Shown one piece after another: positions 5,420 to 13,396 of a DNA stretch of 31,551 bases. The stretch lies in IMG/VR virus record IMGVR_UViG_3300010413_000115, positions 1-31,551 of that record. One strand, given 5' to 3'. This DNA comes from a virus. The position numbers and the translations under genes were made by a program. How positions within the stretch are numbered: position 1 is the stretch's first letter; each line of letters starts with the position of its first letter. Below the pieces are notes generated by a model, which saw only the letters and a program-made list of their open reading frames with translations, did not search any database and was not told the origin of the DNA.

Positions 5420-5899
5420 TCATATTGTACCGATACGATTGGCAAAACATGCATCACCACCTAAACTATTTATTAATTCGATCCATTGTAATTGTGCTCG
5501 TTCCCGGGGTGTATCAGAGTATCGCCAACGACTAGGTTTTATTTCCCTGCTCAAAAATTGACCAATAATTAAACCGACATGGTGATGCTGAATTAATACA
5601 GAACGAATACCAATTAGGTCGCTTGATTTTATGCGGGCATTCATTTGGCTTGAATCATTTGCTAAACCGTAACGAATAAAATCACCTTTATCGGTATAGG
5701 TTGCTCCAACATTATTACGCCACAATCGACAATTTTTTCGGCTCGCCTCGAGTCTAACCGCCGATTGTATTCCTCCTTCACTTACTACATCGGTATCCGA
5801 CAACGGTATATCGTCGACAATTCCTAAACGTCGTTTTAAATCTTCAACGGCTTGTTGAGGAATGCTCCATTGAATCGCCCAATTAATTAACTGGTTCAT
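5420..5899 (-). CDS. VRR-NUC domain nuclease
   Basis: The 159-aa protein carries the signature of the VRR-NUC branch of PD-(D/E)XK nucleases: Glu41 with Gln45 (SEGGIQSAVRLEAS), SSDLIG with Asp94, the REIKP core with Glu119 and Lys121, and AQLQWI with Gln136, followed by a Gly pair (LGGDACF). The family cleaves branched or Holliday-type DNA, and in phages it is often found with replication helicases, as here. The ATG at 5899 overlaps the TGA of the zinc-ribbon frame (5896-5899), so translation may depend on reading of that upstream gene, which has an in-frame stop. The stop at 5420 lies next to the promoter of the following gene. Confidence 0.8.
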   Translation of the reverse strand: MNQLINWAIQWSIPQQAVEDLKRRLGIVDDIPLSDTDVVSEGGIQSAVRLEASRKNCRLWRNNVGATYTDKGDFIRYGLANDSSQMNARIKSSDLIGIRSVLIQHHHVGLIIGQFLSREIKPSRWRYSDTPRERAQLQWIELINSLGGDACFANRIGTI

Positions 5900-6186
5900 A
5901 ATTTACCCCTAAAGTGGTTATTAAAATGTTCCTCTAATTCTTCCGGCGTAGGAATATTCGAATTGTCGAAACAGAATTTACTACCCTTACGATGTTCGAA
6001 TAAATAACCGCCACAATTACAAATATTTGTTCGTCCTTTTTCGTTTTTTATTCTGTATTTATCTGGCTTAAATATTCCGCTGCATTGCGAACATTTAAAC
6101 GACTTATCTGTTTTATACGCTCTTAATTGTTAATCGGTAAATGAAATTCGTTGACGACATCGATTACAACGATAGGGAACGCTCAT
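5896..6186 (-). pseudogene. Zinc-ribbon protein gene with an in-frame TAA
   Basis: Read as one frame of 97 codons, this encodes MSVPYRCNRCRQRISFTD, then TAA at codon 19 (6132-6130), then QLRAYKTDKSFKCSQCSGIF and on to HFNNHFRGKL. The first CxxC lies before the stop and the second CxxC (37-40) after it, so the stop cuts a four-Cys ribbon in two. A further CNC and GSKFC follow. The layout recalls small zinc-ribbon proteins of proteobacterial phages, in which the two CxxC pairs are continuous (recollection, not searched). TAA differs by one base from GAA (Glu) or CAA (Gln). No ATG, GTG or TTG follows in frame, so restart is unlikely. Both ends keep the operon's TAATG and ATGA overlaps. It is a nonsense mutation, a sequencing error or a readthrough site. 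Confidence 0.75.
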
Positions 6187-6395
6187 TACCTGCACCAGAT
6201 GTTTTTAATATTTGTAATAATTACGCCTATCGCTACCATTATCGATAATTTAATGAACCCAATTAGTATTATTAAATTTAACAATTCGTTTTTCCCATAA
6301 CGAAACGTTATAAAATCTTTATCGAATGAACCTAATATATACGAAATAATAACAATTACACTCAATAACAATAAAGTATTGCGTATTTTTATCAT
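6186..6395 (-). CDS. Small two-helix membrane protein
   Basis: The 69-aa protein has two hydrophobic helices, about residues 6-23 (NTLLLLSVIVIISYILGS) and 38-61 (NLIILIGFIKLSIMVAIGVI), joined by a charged loop (FDKDFITFRYGKNE). The start overlaps the helicase stop (ATGA at 6392-6395) and the stop overlaps the next ATG (TAATG). It sits inside the replication operon, so it may anchor replication proteins to the membrane or simply be a small accessory protein. The family is not recognised. Confidence 0.6.
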   Translation of the reverse strand: MIKIRNTLLLLSVIVIISYILGSFDKDFITFRYGKNELLNLIILIGFIKLSIMVAIGVIITNIKNIWCR

Positions 6396-8020
6396 TTAAT
6401 TAAATCCTCATTTACTCGATCAGCTAATATTAACGCATCATCATAATTTAACGTTTGCGCGGTTAATACATCCGTACCAAATAAAAAATAAAACTTACGA
6501 TAACTTTCTGAATCAGTTAAACCAATTGAGCGTTGCTTGCCCGCCCAATATGCTATTGAACCGCGTAACGCTTGTTGCGCGTCTTGTCGTTTTAAATGTC
6601 GTTTAGCATGTGCTTTTTGACCAATATACGGTACATGTTTATTTTTTAAATCTTCCTTATATTGTTCAATTGGTAAATCAATTCGCGCAATTTCACCCCG
6701 CATGTGTGAAAGCGTTAGAGGGTCCAATTCAGTTAAATCACCATCGACGAATTGAGGTTGTCCCCTTGCCGTCGGTTCGGGATAATACCCGCAATACGGA
6801 CAACATTTATAAATACGTTCATAAACGTTCCAACATTTAACACAATTACGCAACGGTATAGCGTCAGGGTTCGTACTGCGCGTTTGTTTTTCACGCCCAA
6901 ATAACGACCATTCCCGAAACGCATCAGGTAAACCGTGCCGAATAACATTTCCGACATGATCAATAATAATTCCGTATTGTTTACCCTCCCGCAATCTTAA
7001 TACGCGCCCAAATTGCTGAACATACAAACCGTATGATTGAGTCGGACGTGCAAAACTAACCACTTCAACGGCTGGTACGTCGAAACCTTCACCGAACAAA
7101 TCAACGTTAATTAATTGCAAATATTGCCGATTTTTAAATTTGCGCAATATAATAGCGCGTTCATAATCGGAAGTATTACCGGTTACAATAACAGCAGATA
7201 CACCTTTATCATTGAACTGTTTTGCAATTTCTTCCGCATGTTGTATATCAACTGCGAATGTAATACCTAATTTACCAGGCGCGATTCGTAAATAATGGTT
7301 AACCACATCGCCCGTAATCGTCGATTTTCGAACCGCTTTGCTAACTTGTGGCTGCTTATAATCTCCCGTACTTCCGATTTCAACGTTAGTTAAATCTAAA
7401 TTCGATTGCGGCGCAAAAATTCGATATTCAGTCAAATATCCACGACTGATTAATTCGCGCATTGTCGGACCAGTAACCATCGTATGAAAAACACCGTCCG
7501 CTTGTATCCCTAAACCCTTCCCGTCGGCACGCTCAGGCGTAGCAGTAACACCCAATCCGTACGCATTAGGAAACAATTTAATTGTTTTACCCCATTTATT
7601 CGATCTTAAAACATGATGCGCTTCATCTTGTACCCATAAATCGACTTTCTTTCTCCAATCATGCAAGGTGTTTACACGACGTAAAAGTGTATCGACACCG
7701 GCAACCACGATGGGCGAATTGGGGGTGATATAAATTTTGCCGAATTCTTCATATTGCAATTTCGATATATTTTTAATAACAGATGATTGCCCAATAATTC
7801 GGTGATTAACATCGTTTCTAGATAATGCCAATGAAATTTGACTAACAAGTTCTTGACGATGTGCAGTTACACACGCGGGCTTATCCCGTTCTTGTACAAT
7901 CTTAGAAAATACGCACGTTTTACCGCCTCCCGTTGGCAAAACGGCTAAAACATTTCGATGCAATTTCCAAGCGTCGTTAATATCCGAATCGAGTTGTATT
8001 TGATAATCGCGATAAATCAT
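6392..8020 (-). CDS. SF2 DNA helicase with C-terminal zinc ribbon
   Basis: From ATG 8020 the protein has 542 aa. The motifs run in order: Walker A LPTGGGKT (28-35), DEAH (132-135), TATPER (159-164), a second RecA domain with DLFGEGFDVP (near 307-316), and motif VI QQFGRVLRLREGK with Arg339 and Arg342. After the helicase core come two Cys pairs (Cys393/396 and Cys407/410) forming a zinc ribbon, then a charged C-terminal region. It resembles phage helicases of the RecG/RadD/UvsW-like DEAH class used in replication, recombination or repair. A longer frame from TTG 8047 exists, but the promoter -10 at 8049-8044 lies inside it, so 8020, preceded by AGGTAATAAT, is the true start. Confidence 0.85.
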   Translation of the reverse strand: MIYRDYQIQLDSDINDAWKLHRNVLAVLPTGGGKTCVFSKIVQERDKPACVTAHRQELVSQISLALSRNDVNHRIIGQSSVIKNISKLQYEEFGKIYITPNSPIVVAGVDTLLRRVNTLHDWRKKVDLWVQDEAHHVLRSNKWGKTIKLFPNAYGLGVTATPERADGKGLGIQADGVFHTMVTGPTMRELISRGYLTEYRIFAPQSNLDLTNVEIGSTGDYKQPQVSKAVRKSTITGDVVNHYLRIAPGKLGITFAVDIQHAEEIAKQFNDKGVSAVIVTGNTSDYERAIILRKFKNRQYLQLINVDLFGEGFDVPAVEVVSFARPTQSYGLYVQQFGRVLRLREGKQYGIIIDHVGNVIRHGLPDAFREWSLFGREKQTRSTNPDAIPLRNCVKCWNVYERIYKCCPYCGYYPEPTARGQPQFVDGDLTELDPLTLSHMRGEIARIDLPIEQYKEDLKNKHVPYIGQKAHAKRHLKRQDAQQALRGSIAYWAGKQRSIGLTDSESYRKFYFLFGTDVLTAQTLNYDDALILADRVNEDLIK

Positions 8021-8031
8021 ATTATTACCTA

Positions 8032-8060
8032 TTGACTTGTTAAACAATACTTAGTATTCT
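8032..8060 (+). promoter_or_regulatory. Plus-strand early promoter
   Basis: TTGACT (8032-8037), a 17-base spacer and TATTCT (8055-8060). It drives the 8096-14130 gene block. It overlaps the minus-strand promoter on the same segment. Confidence 0.55.
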
Positions 8061-8072
8061 TCGATTTGTCAA
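8044..8072 (-). promoter_or_regulatory. Minus-strand promoter for the helicase operon
   Basis: On the minus strand TTGACA (8072-8067), a 17-base spacer and TATTGT (8049-8044). The predicted transcript starts about 17 bases before ATG 8020, which settles that start. Confidence 0.65.
8046..8058. promoter_or_regulatory. Palindrome shared by two divergent promoters
   Basis: AATACTTAGTATT is symmetric around its central base and overlaps the -10 of both divergent promoters. One bound repressor could therefore control both directions. The tandem-HTH regulator at 4859-5365 is a candidate, by position only. Confidence 0.5.
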
Positions 8073-8095
8073 TAATCAATTACGGAGTGTAAAAA

Positions 8096-8965
8096 ATGAA
8101 TAGTATCAATTTAAACGTGGAATTAACGGTCGAATCATTGCAACAAGTTGCAGGAATGTTAGAAGATTTAGCTATTATTATATCGGGAAATACTATACCG
8201 CGGGACATTCAAACCTCATCGGTACCACAACAAAACGACCTGGGTGCACCGGCACCACAACAAAACGACCTGGGTGCACCGGCACCACAACAAAACGACC
8301 TGGGTGCACCGGTACCACAACAAAACGACCTGGGTGCACCGGTACCACAACAAAACGACCTGGGTGCGCCGGTACCGTTTGTATCCCCTCCCACTGGGAC
8401 GAAATTGGATAAAGCCGGACTTCCCCACGATCCTCGTATACATGCTAAAAGTAAATCGATTACAGGGGATGGTTATTGGAGATACAAAAAAGGCGTCGAT
8501 AGGGAACATTTTGTTCCAATGATTGAGGCGGAATTACGTACACTAATGGGTATTACTGAACCGCAGACCGCCCCAGTACCGCCGCAGGCCGCCCAGACCG
8601 CCCATGCCGCCCCAGTACCGCCGCAGGCCGCCCAGACCGCCCATGCCGCCCAGACCGCCCATGCCGCCCCAGTACCGCCGCAGGCCGCCCAGACCGCTCA
8701 TGCCGCCCCAGTACCGCCGCAGACCGCCCCAGTACCGCCGCAGGCCGCCCAGACCGCCCCAGTACCGCCGCAGGCCGCCCCAGTACCGGCCACTTTCCCT
8801 GAAATGCTAATTAAGGTTTCACGATTAAAACAAGCGGGAAAATTAACCGATGCTCAGGTAGCAGAGGCAAACGCCGAAATCGGTATTGCACAATTGCCGT
8901 TATTAGCCGCCCGTCCTGATTTGATTCCGGCATATAACGCCGCTATCGAACGAAGGGCGCAATAA
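8096..8965 (+). CDS. Repeat-rich phage protein of the replication block
   Basis: The 289-aa protein has four parts. An N-terminal 40 residues of beta and helix (MNSINLNVELTVESL). Five exact-length repeats of PQQNDLGAPV or close variants (about residues 43-92). A compact conserved-looking domain with GLPHDPRIHAKSKS and GDGYWRYKKGVDREH, which I recall from phage proteins written as LPWDARIHxxxK with WRxKRGV. Then a long Pro-Ala-Gln low-complexity stretch (about 157-231) before a C-terminal helical region (MLIKVSRLKQAGKLTDAQ). GGAG before ATG 8096 gives the start. It precedes the Cas4-like nuclease with a TAATG overlap. The function is unknown; it is perhaps a replication or recombination accessory, with the repeats as flexible linkers. 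Confidence 0.7.
   Translation: MNSINLNVELTVESLQQVAGMLEDLAIIISGNTIPRDIQTSSVPQQNDLGAPAPQQNDLGAPAPQQNDLGAPVPQQNDLGAPVPQQNDLGAPVPFVSPPTGTKLDKAGLPHDPRIHAKSKSITGDGYWRYKKGVDREHFVPMIEAELRTLMGITEPQTAPVPPQAAQTAHAAPVPPQAAQTAHAAQTAHAAPVPPQAAQTAHAAPVPPQTAPVPPQAAQTAPVPPQAAPVPATFPEMLIKVSRLKQAGKLTDAQVAEANAEIGIAQLPLLAARPDLIPAYNAAIERRAQ
8221..8370 (+). repeat. Five tandem 30-bp repeats
   Basis: Five copies of a 30-bp unit run head to tail from 8221, nearly identical at DNA level: GGCACC and GGTACC alternate at the joins and the last copy has one further change. Each unit codes ten residues (PQQNDLGAPV). There are no spacers, so this is not a CRISPR array. Confidence 0.9.
8561..8788 (+). repeat. GC-rich Pro-Ala-Gln repeat tract
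   Basis: Short modules such as GCCCCAGTACCGCCGCAG and GCCCAGACCGCCCATGCC recur in mixed order, coding VPPQA, AQTA and HAAP units. The tract is far richer in GC than the surrounding AT-rich phage DNA. Confidence 0.85.
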
Positions 8966-10110
8966 TGGAACATTCAATATTAGCACCATCAAGCGCCCCC
9001 GTGTGGGGTGCTATAAACGGATGTACAGGCTATGTTCAAATGGCCATTATGTACCCGGAAACAGAACAAAACGCTGAAGCAATCGTTGGTAATGCACTCC
9101 ACAAAATATCGGCCGAATCAATACGGGCAATCACAAGGAGGGTAAGTATCGATATACAATCGCTCGTCGATATTCCGATTGATGGTTACATGATAGACGC
9201 CGTCACAGTATGCGTCGAAAACGTTGCGGATATTATGCGAACATCCGGCGTATTTGGCGGCGATTATCTAGCTATCGAAGAACGGATCGATATTTCAATA
9301 ATAAACCCTATCAATTGGGGAACCCCTGACGTTTGGCTGTTCGATAAAAACACAATGACGTTATACGTATGGGATTTTAAATTTGGTTACGGAATTATCG
9401 AAGCGTTCGAAAATTGGCAATTGTTAGACTATACGGCCGGAATTCTTGATAAATTAGGAATCAACGGGCGTACTGATCAATCCATCAAGGTTGATATGCG
9501 GATTATTCAGCCTAGAGCGTGGCACCGTAACGGGCCAGTTCGAAAATGGGTTACGAAAGCGAGTGATTTGCGCGGATATTTTAACACGCTCCGAGCAAAT
9601 GCCGACGAAGCGTTAAGTGATAAAGCTAGATTACATGCCGGTCCGCATTGTAAAAATTGTTCCGCACGTCATGCTTGTGAAGCCGCACACCGTGCCGCCC
9701 TGGATGCGTGCGATTTATCTTTTACGGTAGCACCATCCGAAATGCCAGACGATGCCGTCGGGTCTGAATTACGATTAATTACTCGAGCAATGGAAGCGTT
9801 AGAATATCGCAAAACCGGTTTAGAAATACAAGCCGAAAGTTTGTTACGACGTAATCGAATCGTATCAGGGTATACGCTTGTTCCTGGTCGCGGGTCAACA
9901 ATATGGACTCAACCCGATAATGACATAATCGCTATGGGCGATTTAATGGGCGTAAATCTTCGTAATTTGAAGGCAAAAACACCAACACAAGCAATACAAT
10001 TAGGTATTGACGAAAACGTCATTAAGGCGTATAGTGAACATAAACCGGGTAAATTAAATTTATCTAGGTTAGACGAAAACTTAGTAAAGAGGACTTTATC
10101 GAATGAGTAA
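8965..10110 (+). CDS. Cas4/RecB-like nuclease (DUF2800 type)
   Basis: The 381-aa protein has the layout of phage DUF2800 nucleases: an N-terminal SSAPVWGAINGC with Cys20, GNALHKI (His46), GTPDVWLFD (Asp122), YVWDFKFGYG with the D-x-K pair Asp137/Lys139, NWQLLDYTAG, and a Cys cluster HCKNCSARHAC (Cys229, 232, 238). With Cys20 this makes a four-Cys iron-sulfur site as in Cas4 and AddB. The last 120 residues are helical. It is a likely DNA exonuclease for recombination or replication. The start overlaps the previous stop (TAATG). The next gene begins inside its last codons at 10103. Confidence 0.8.
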   Translation: MEHSILAPSSAPVWGAINGCTGYVQMAIMYPETEQNAEAIVGNALHKISAESIRAITRRVSIDIQSLVDIPIDGYMIDAVTVCVENVADIMRTSGVFGGDYLAIEERIDISIINPINWGTPDVWLFDKNTMTLYVWDFKFGYGIIEAFENWQLLDYTAGILDKLGINGRTDQSIKVDMRIIQPRAWHRNGPVRKWVTKASDLRGYFNTLRANADEALSDKARLHAGPHCKNCSARHACEAAHRAALDACDLSFTVAPSEMPDDAVGSELRLITRAMEALEYRKTGLEIQAESLLRRNRIVSGYTLVPGRGSTIWTQPDNDIIAMGDLMGVNLRNLKAKTPTQAIQLGIDENVIKAYSEHKPGKLNLSRLDENLVKRTLSNE

Positions 10111-10999
10111 TGTCATTGAAATAATTACCCCTGTCGGCCGATTAGTACAAGGTCATCCGATGGAAATTAATCCGGTAAAAGATGATAAAACCGGAATCCA
10201 AAAAACAAATGTTTCAGGTGAGCCACAAGTAAGCGTATTTGTTGCTATCGCTATCCCAAAAGGAAGTGAAACACATTGGGCGCATACCGAGTGGGGACGT
10301 TCGATTTGGAAAGCGGGCGCGGAAGGTTGGCCAAATGGTGAATTTAATTCACCGTCTTTCGCATGGAAAGTCGTGGACGGCGATTCGCAAGTACCCGATA
10401 AAAAAGGTATCAAACCGTCTACTCGGGAAGGTTTTCCCGGTCATTGGGTCGTAAAATGTAATAACGGTTTCGCAATTCCTTGTTACCACGCCAATCGATA
10501 TCAACCACATGAGGTAATTCAAAATAAAGCCGAAATTAAACGCGGCGATTATATCCGCCTTGTGATCCAAGCAAAAGGGAACGCGCCTAGCCAATCACCC
10601 GGCGTTTATCTTAACCCGTCATTGTTCGAACTCACGCGGGCGGGTGTTGAAATTGTCGTACAATCCGGGCCGGACGCTAGTGAAACATTCGGTAAAACTC
10701 AAGCCGTAATGCCGACAAACGCGCTAATCGATCCGAATATACCAGGTGTGCCAGGTGTGCCAAATGCTAGTTTGATAGTACAAGCCGGAGGAACATTGCC
10801 CGGAGTAGGTGCCCAAATCAATCAAACGGCAAATGTACCGGGCGCAGTAGCGCCGCCAACAATTCCGACATATACACCCGTACCGGAGTTTTTAAGTCCT
10901 GACGAACGTTTTAATGTGTCAGGTACGGTGTATACTCGTTCGCAATTGTTGGGGTTTGGCTGGACGGAAGAACAAATAAAAACGCAATCAAAAGTATAA
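10103..10999 (+). CDS. Single-stranded DNA-binding-type phage protein (DUF2815-like)
   Basis: The 298-aa protein starts with a beta-rich domain of about 200 residues containing VSVFVAIAIPKG, THWAHTEWG, FAWKVVDGD and REGFPGHWVVK, then GDYIRLVIQAKGN and PGVYLNPSLFEL. This pattern is that of the phage DUF2815 family, considered an OB-fold ssDNA-binding protein. The tail (about 210-270) is Pro-Gly-Val rich and flexible, ending in a small conserved-looking module (LLGFGWTEEQIKTQ). It follows the Cas4-like nuclease with an overlap, and a terminator stands right after it. It probably coats ssDNA during replication and recombination. Confidence 0.75.
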   Translation: MSNVIEIITPVGRLVQGHPMEINPVKDDKTGIQKTNVSGEPQVSVFVAIAIPKGSETHWAHTEWGRSIWKAGAEGWPNGEFNSPSFAWKVVDGDSQVPDKKGIKPSTREGFPGHWVVKCNNGFAIPCYHANRYQPHEVIQNKAEIKRGDYIRLVIQAKGNAPSQSPGVYLNPSLFELTRAGVEIVVQSGPDASETFGKTQAVMPTNALIDPNIPGVPGVPNASLIVQAGGTLPGVGAQINQTANVPGAVAPPTIPTYTPVPEFLSPDERFNVSGTVYTRSQLLGFGWTEEQIKTQSKV

Positions 11000-11005
11000 A
11001 TTTGT

Positions 11006-11056
11006 ACCCGTCGCCGTATTAATTCTTTCTCCAACGGTTCACGGCGACGGGTTTTT
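11006..11056 (+). terminator. Strong intrinsic terminator between SSB-type and polymerase genes
   Basis: ACCCGTCGCCGT (11006-11017) and ACGGCGACGGGT (11041-11052) form a perfect 12-bp stem over a 23-base loop, followed by TTTTT (11052-11056). It ends 12 bases before the polymerase ATG, so it should limit polymerase expression. Confidence 0.85.
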
Positions 11057-11068
11057 AAGGGATAAAAA

Positions 11069-13189
11069 ATGATTAACGGCCGACGACAATGTGACCCTAT
11101 AAGTGGATGTGGTAAATATTACAACCAATTCCTTAATATTTGCCCACACTGCCAAACATCTACGGCTTTTTCTAATTTCATGCCGTACAACCCTATCGAC
11201 TGGGTTTACGATTTGGAATCATATCCGAATGTATTTCTAGCGACGTTCAAACATATCAACAGTGGAACAATTAACATATTTGAAGTAAGCACACGTAAAA
11301 ACGAATTAAACGATCTAATGTTGTTTCTAAATGCCTTAACCGGGGTTCAATCTCGTTTAATTGGTTTTAATAATATCGGTTACGATTACCCTATACTTCA
11401 CTTTATTATTACGAATTATTACAAACAAATTAGTTACGACTCTATCTATTATAAAAATCTCGAAATTATTAACACCCCATGGGAGCGCCGATTCGATAGT
11501 ATCGTACCCGAATATCAATGGTACATCTCGCAAATTGACCTATATAAAATTCATCATTTTGACAATGAAGCTCGTCGAACATCGTTGAAAGTTCTCGAAT
11601 TTAATATGCGGTCCGATAATATAGAGGACTTACCCTTTCCCCCCGGAACAATATTAACAAATAAACAAATTGAAACGTTAATACGCTATAACATACACGA
11701 CGTTAACGAAACCGAAAAATTTTTATTTAAAAGTCTGGATAAAATCGAATTCAGGGAAGAGTTAACAAAAAAATATAACAAAAATTTTCTAAATCATAGT
11801 GATAAAAAAATTGGAACCGATTACTTTATTATGAAGTTAGAGGATAATTTACCCGGTTCTTGTTACATAGAAACACCAACAGGCCGGAAACCAAAACAAA
11901 CAATACGACCTCAGATTTACCTTGCGGATGCGATTTTTCCTTATATTAAATTTGAACAACCCGAATTCAACCGTGTACTAAATTGGTTCAAATCACAGGT
12001 AATAACCGAAACAAAAGGAGTTTTCGAAGATGTTAACGTAATAATTGACGGTTTCAAATATGTTTTTGGAAGTGGGGGAATACACGGCTCTATTGATTCG
12101 TGTATTGTGGAATCGGACGATGATTATATTATTACCGATTGGGACGTTGCAAGTTATTACCCAAATTTGGGTATAGTTAACAGGCTTTATCCTCAACATT
12201 TATCTGAAACATTTTGCGATATTTATAAGGACGTATTCGAACAACGAAAACAGTATAAGAAAGGGACCGCTGAAAATGCAATGTTAAAACTAGCTTTAAA
12301 TGGCGTGTTTGGAGATAGTAATAATAAATACTCGCCGTTTTACGACCCATTATACACAATGTCGATTACTATTAACGGGCAATTATTATTATGTGTATTA
12401 GCCGAACAATTAATAAAAATTCCAGGTTTGCAAGTAATCCAAATTAATACCGACGGATTAACGGTCAAATGCCCCCGACTATATATTGATACAATGAATA
12501 ATATTTGTGAATGGTGGCAAAAATTCACATGTTTGAAATTAGAAAAAGCGATATATAAACGAATGTTCATTAGAGATGTAAACAATTATATAGCGGAATA
12601 CGAAAACGGAAAATTAAAACGAAAAGGAGCATATGAATATAAACGCGAATGGCATCAAAACCATTCTGAATTAATAGTCCCAATGACGGCAGAGGCCGTA
12701 CTAGTAAGGGGGGAAGATGTCAGACAGTTTATTAGCAATCACAAAAATATTTTCGATTTTATGTTGCGCGCAAAAGTAGGAAAAAAAGAGAAATTAATTT
12801 TTAACAACGCTCAAGAATTGCAAAAAACCAGTCGATATTATATCGCGCATGACGGCGGAACGCTCGTTAAAATTAGTCCGCCAGTAACCGGGGGTATTGT
12901 CGGATGTTGGAAACGTTCTAACGGCATAACGAAATATTATTACGACCAGATTAGGGAATCTTTAAAAGGTATTGATACGACCGAACCATTGGATGCGAAT
13001 GGTATACCATGGGACGAACGTATAAATACTAAGAATAAGTCTAAATATAAGGAACGAAAGACGGCGTATAATAAGGGATATTTAGTACAACCCTGCAACG
13101 ACATTACTACAGTTAATATTGATAATATTAATTTAGATTACTATATAAATGAAGCAAATAAACTTATCGAACCTTTGAGGGTTAAATAA
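11069..13189 (+). CDS. Family B DNA polymerase
   Basis: The 706-aa protein opens with a four-Cys zinc finger (Cys8, 14, 25, 28). The 3'-5' exonuclease follows: YDLES with Asp48/Glu50, GFNNIGYDYP with Asp106, and YNIHD with Tyr207 and Asp211. The polymerase domain has motif A DWDVASYYPN (357-366), motif B KLALNGVFG (407-415) and motif C NTDG with Asp462, where a single Asp replaces the usual DTD as in several phage enzymes. All catalytic elements look intact, so it is the phage replicase with proofreading. AAGGGA before the ATG is the ribosome site. No promoter is evident between the terminator and the start, so it depends on readthrough or antitermination. The stop overlaps the next ATG. Confidence 0.92.
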   Translation: MINGRRQCDPISGCGKYYNQFLNICPHCQTSTAFSNFMPYNPIDWVYDLESYPNVFLATFKHINSGTINIFEVSTRKNELNDLMLFLNALTGVQSRLIGFNNIGYDYPILHFIITNYYKQISYDSIYYKNLEIINTPWERRFDSIVPEYQWYISQIDLYKIHHFDNEARRTSLKVLEFNMRSDNIEDLPFPPGTILTNKQIETLIRYNIHDVNETEKFLFKSLDKIEFREELTKKYNKNFLNHSDKKIGTDYFIMKLEDNLPGSCYIETPTGRKPKQTIRPQIYLADAIFPYIKFEQPEFNRVLNWFKSQVITETKGVFEDVNVIIDGFKYVFGSGGIHGSIDSCIVESDDDYIITDWDVASYYPNLGIVNRLYPQHLSETFCDIYKDVFEQRKQYKKGTAENAMLKLALNGVFGDSNNKYSPFYDPLYTMSITINGQLLLCVLAEQLIKIPGLQVIQINTDGLTVKCPRLYIDTMNNICEWWQKFTCLKLEKAIYKRMFIRDVNNYIAEYENGKLKRKGAYEYKREWHQNHSELIVPMTAEAVLVRGEDVRQFISNHKNIFDFMLRAKVGKKEKLIFNNAQELQKTSRYYIAHDGGTLVKISPPVTGGIVGCWKRSNGITKYYYDQIRESLKGIDTTEPLDANGIPWDERINTKNKSKYKERKTAYNKGYLVQPCNDITTVNIDNINLDYYINEANKLIEPLRVK

Positions 13190-13395
13190 TGGAATATTCA
13201 ATCGCGTTTAATTTGTATTGTCCGGCAACTGTTGAATTTTACGATGACATAATTGAAGTCGATGCTACTATGACAGTCGATGAAATTTATAAAATGATTC
13301 ACGATAAAGGACGTTTGATTTTTAATAATCATCCTTTTTTTATTCGTGAAACATCACTTATTCGTTCTATCATGCAAGCCGACCAGGGGTTGTAA
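13189..13395 (+). CDS. Small acidic protein, unknown
   Basis: A 68-aa soluble protein (MEYSIAFNLYCPATVEFYDD... ending SIMQADQGL) whose ATG overlaps the polymerase stop (TAATG). The pattern is alternating beta strand, a helix (VDEIYKMIHDKG), then beta (LIFNNHPFFIRET). It is translationally coupled to the polymerase. No family is recognised. Confidence 0.65.
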   Translation: MEYSIAFNLYCPATVEFYDDIIEVDATMTVDEIYKMIHDKGRLIFNNHPFFIRETSLIRSIMQADQGL

Positions 13396-13396
13396 A

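Noticed and set aside
6130-6132. Genome-wide recoding of TAA as a sense codon
   Set aside because: Many genes here end with TAA in correct overlaps, and no other long gene contains an internal TAA. The single case is better explained as a local event.
8018-8047. Helicase start at TTG 8047
   Set aside because: The promoter -10 (8049-8044) overlaps this codon, so it would not be transcribed. ATG 8020 follows the predicted transcript start.
8221-8370. Possible CRISPR array from regular 30-bp repeats
   Set aside because: The copies abut with no unique spacers and stay in frame within a long coding gene, so they are a coding tandem repeat.
8209-8522. Open frames on both strands through the 30-bp repeats
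   Set aside because: Repeats whose length is a multiple of three keep several frames open at once. These frames repeat the same few residues and lack ribosome sites.
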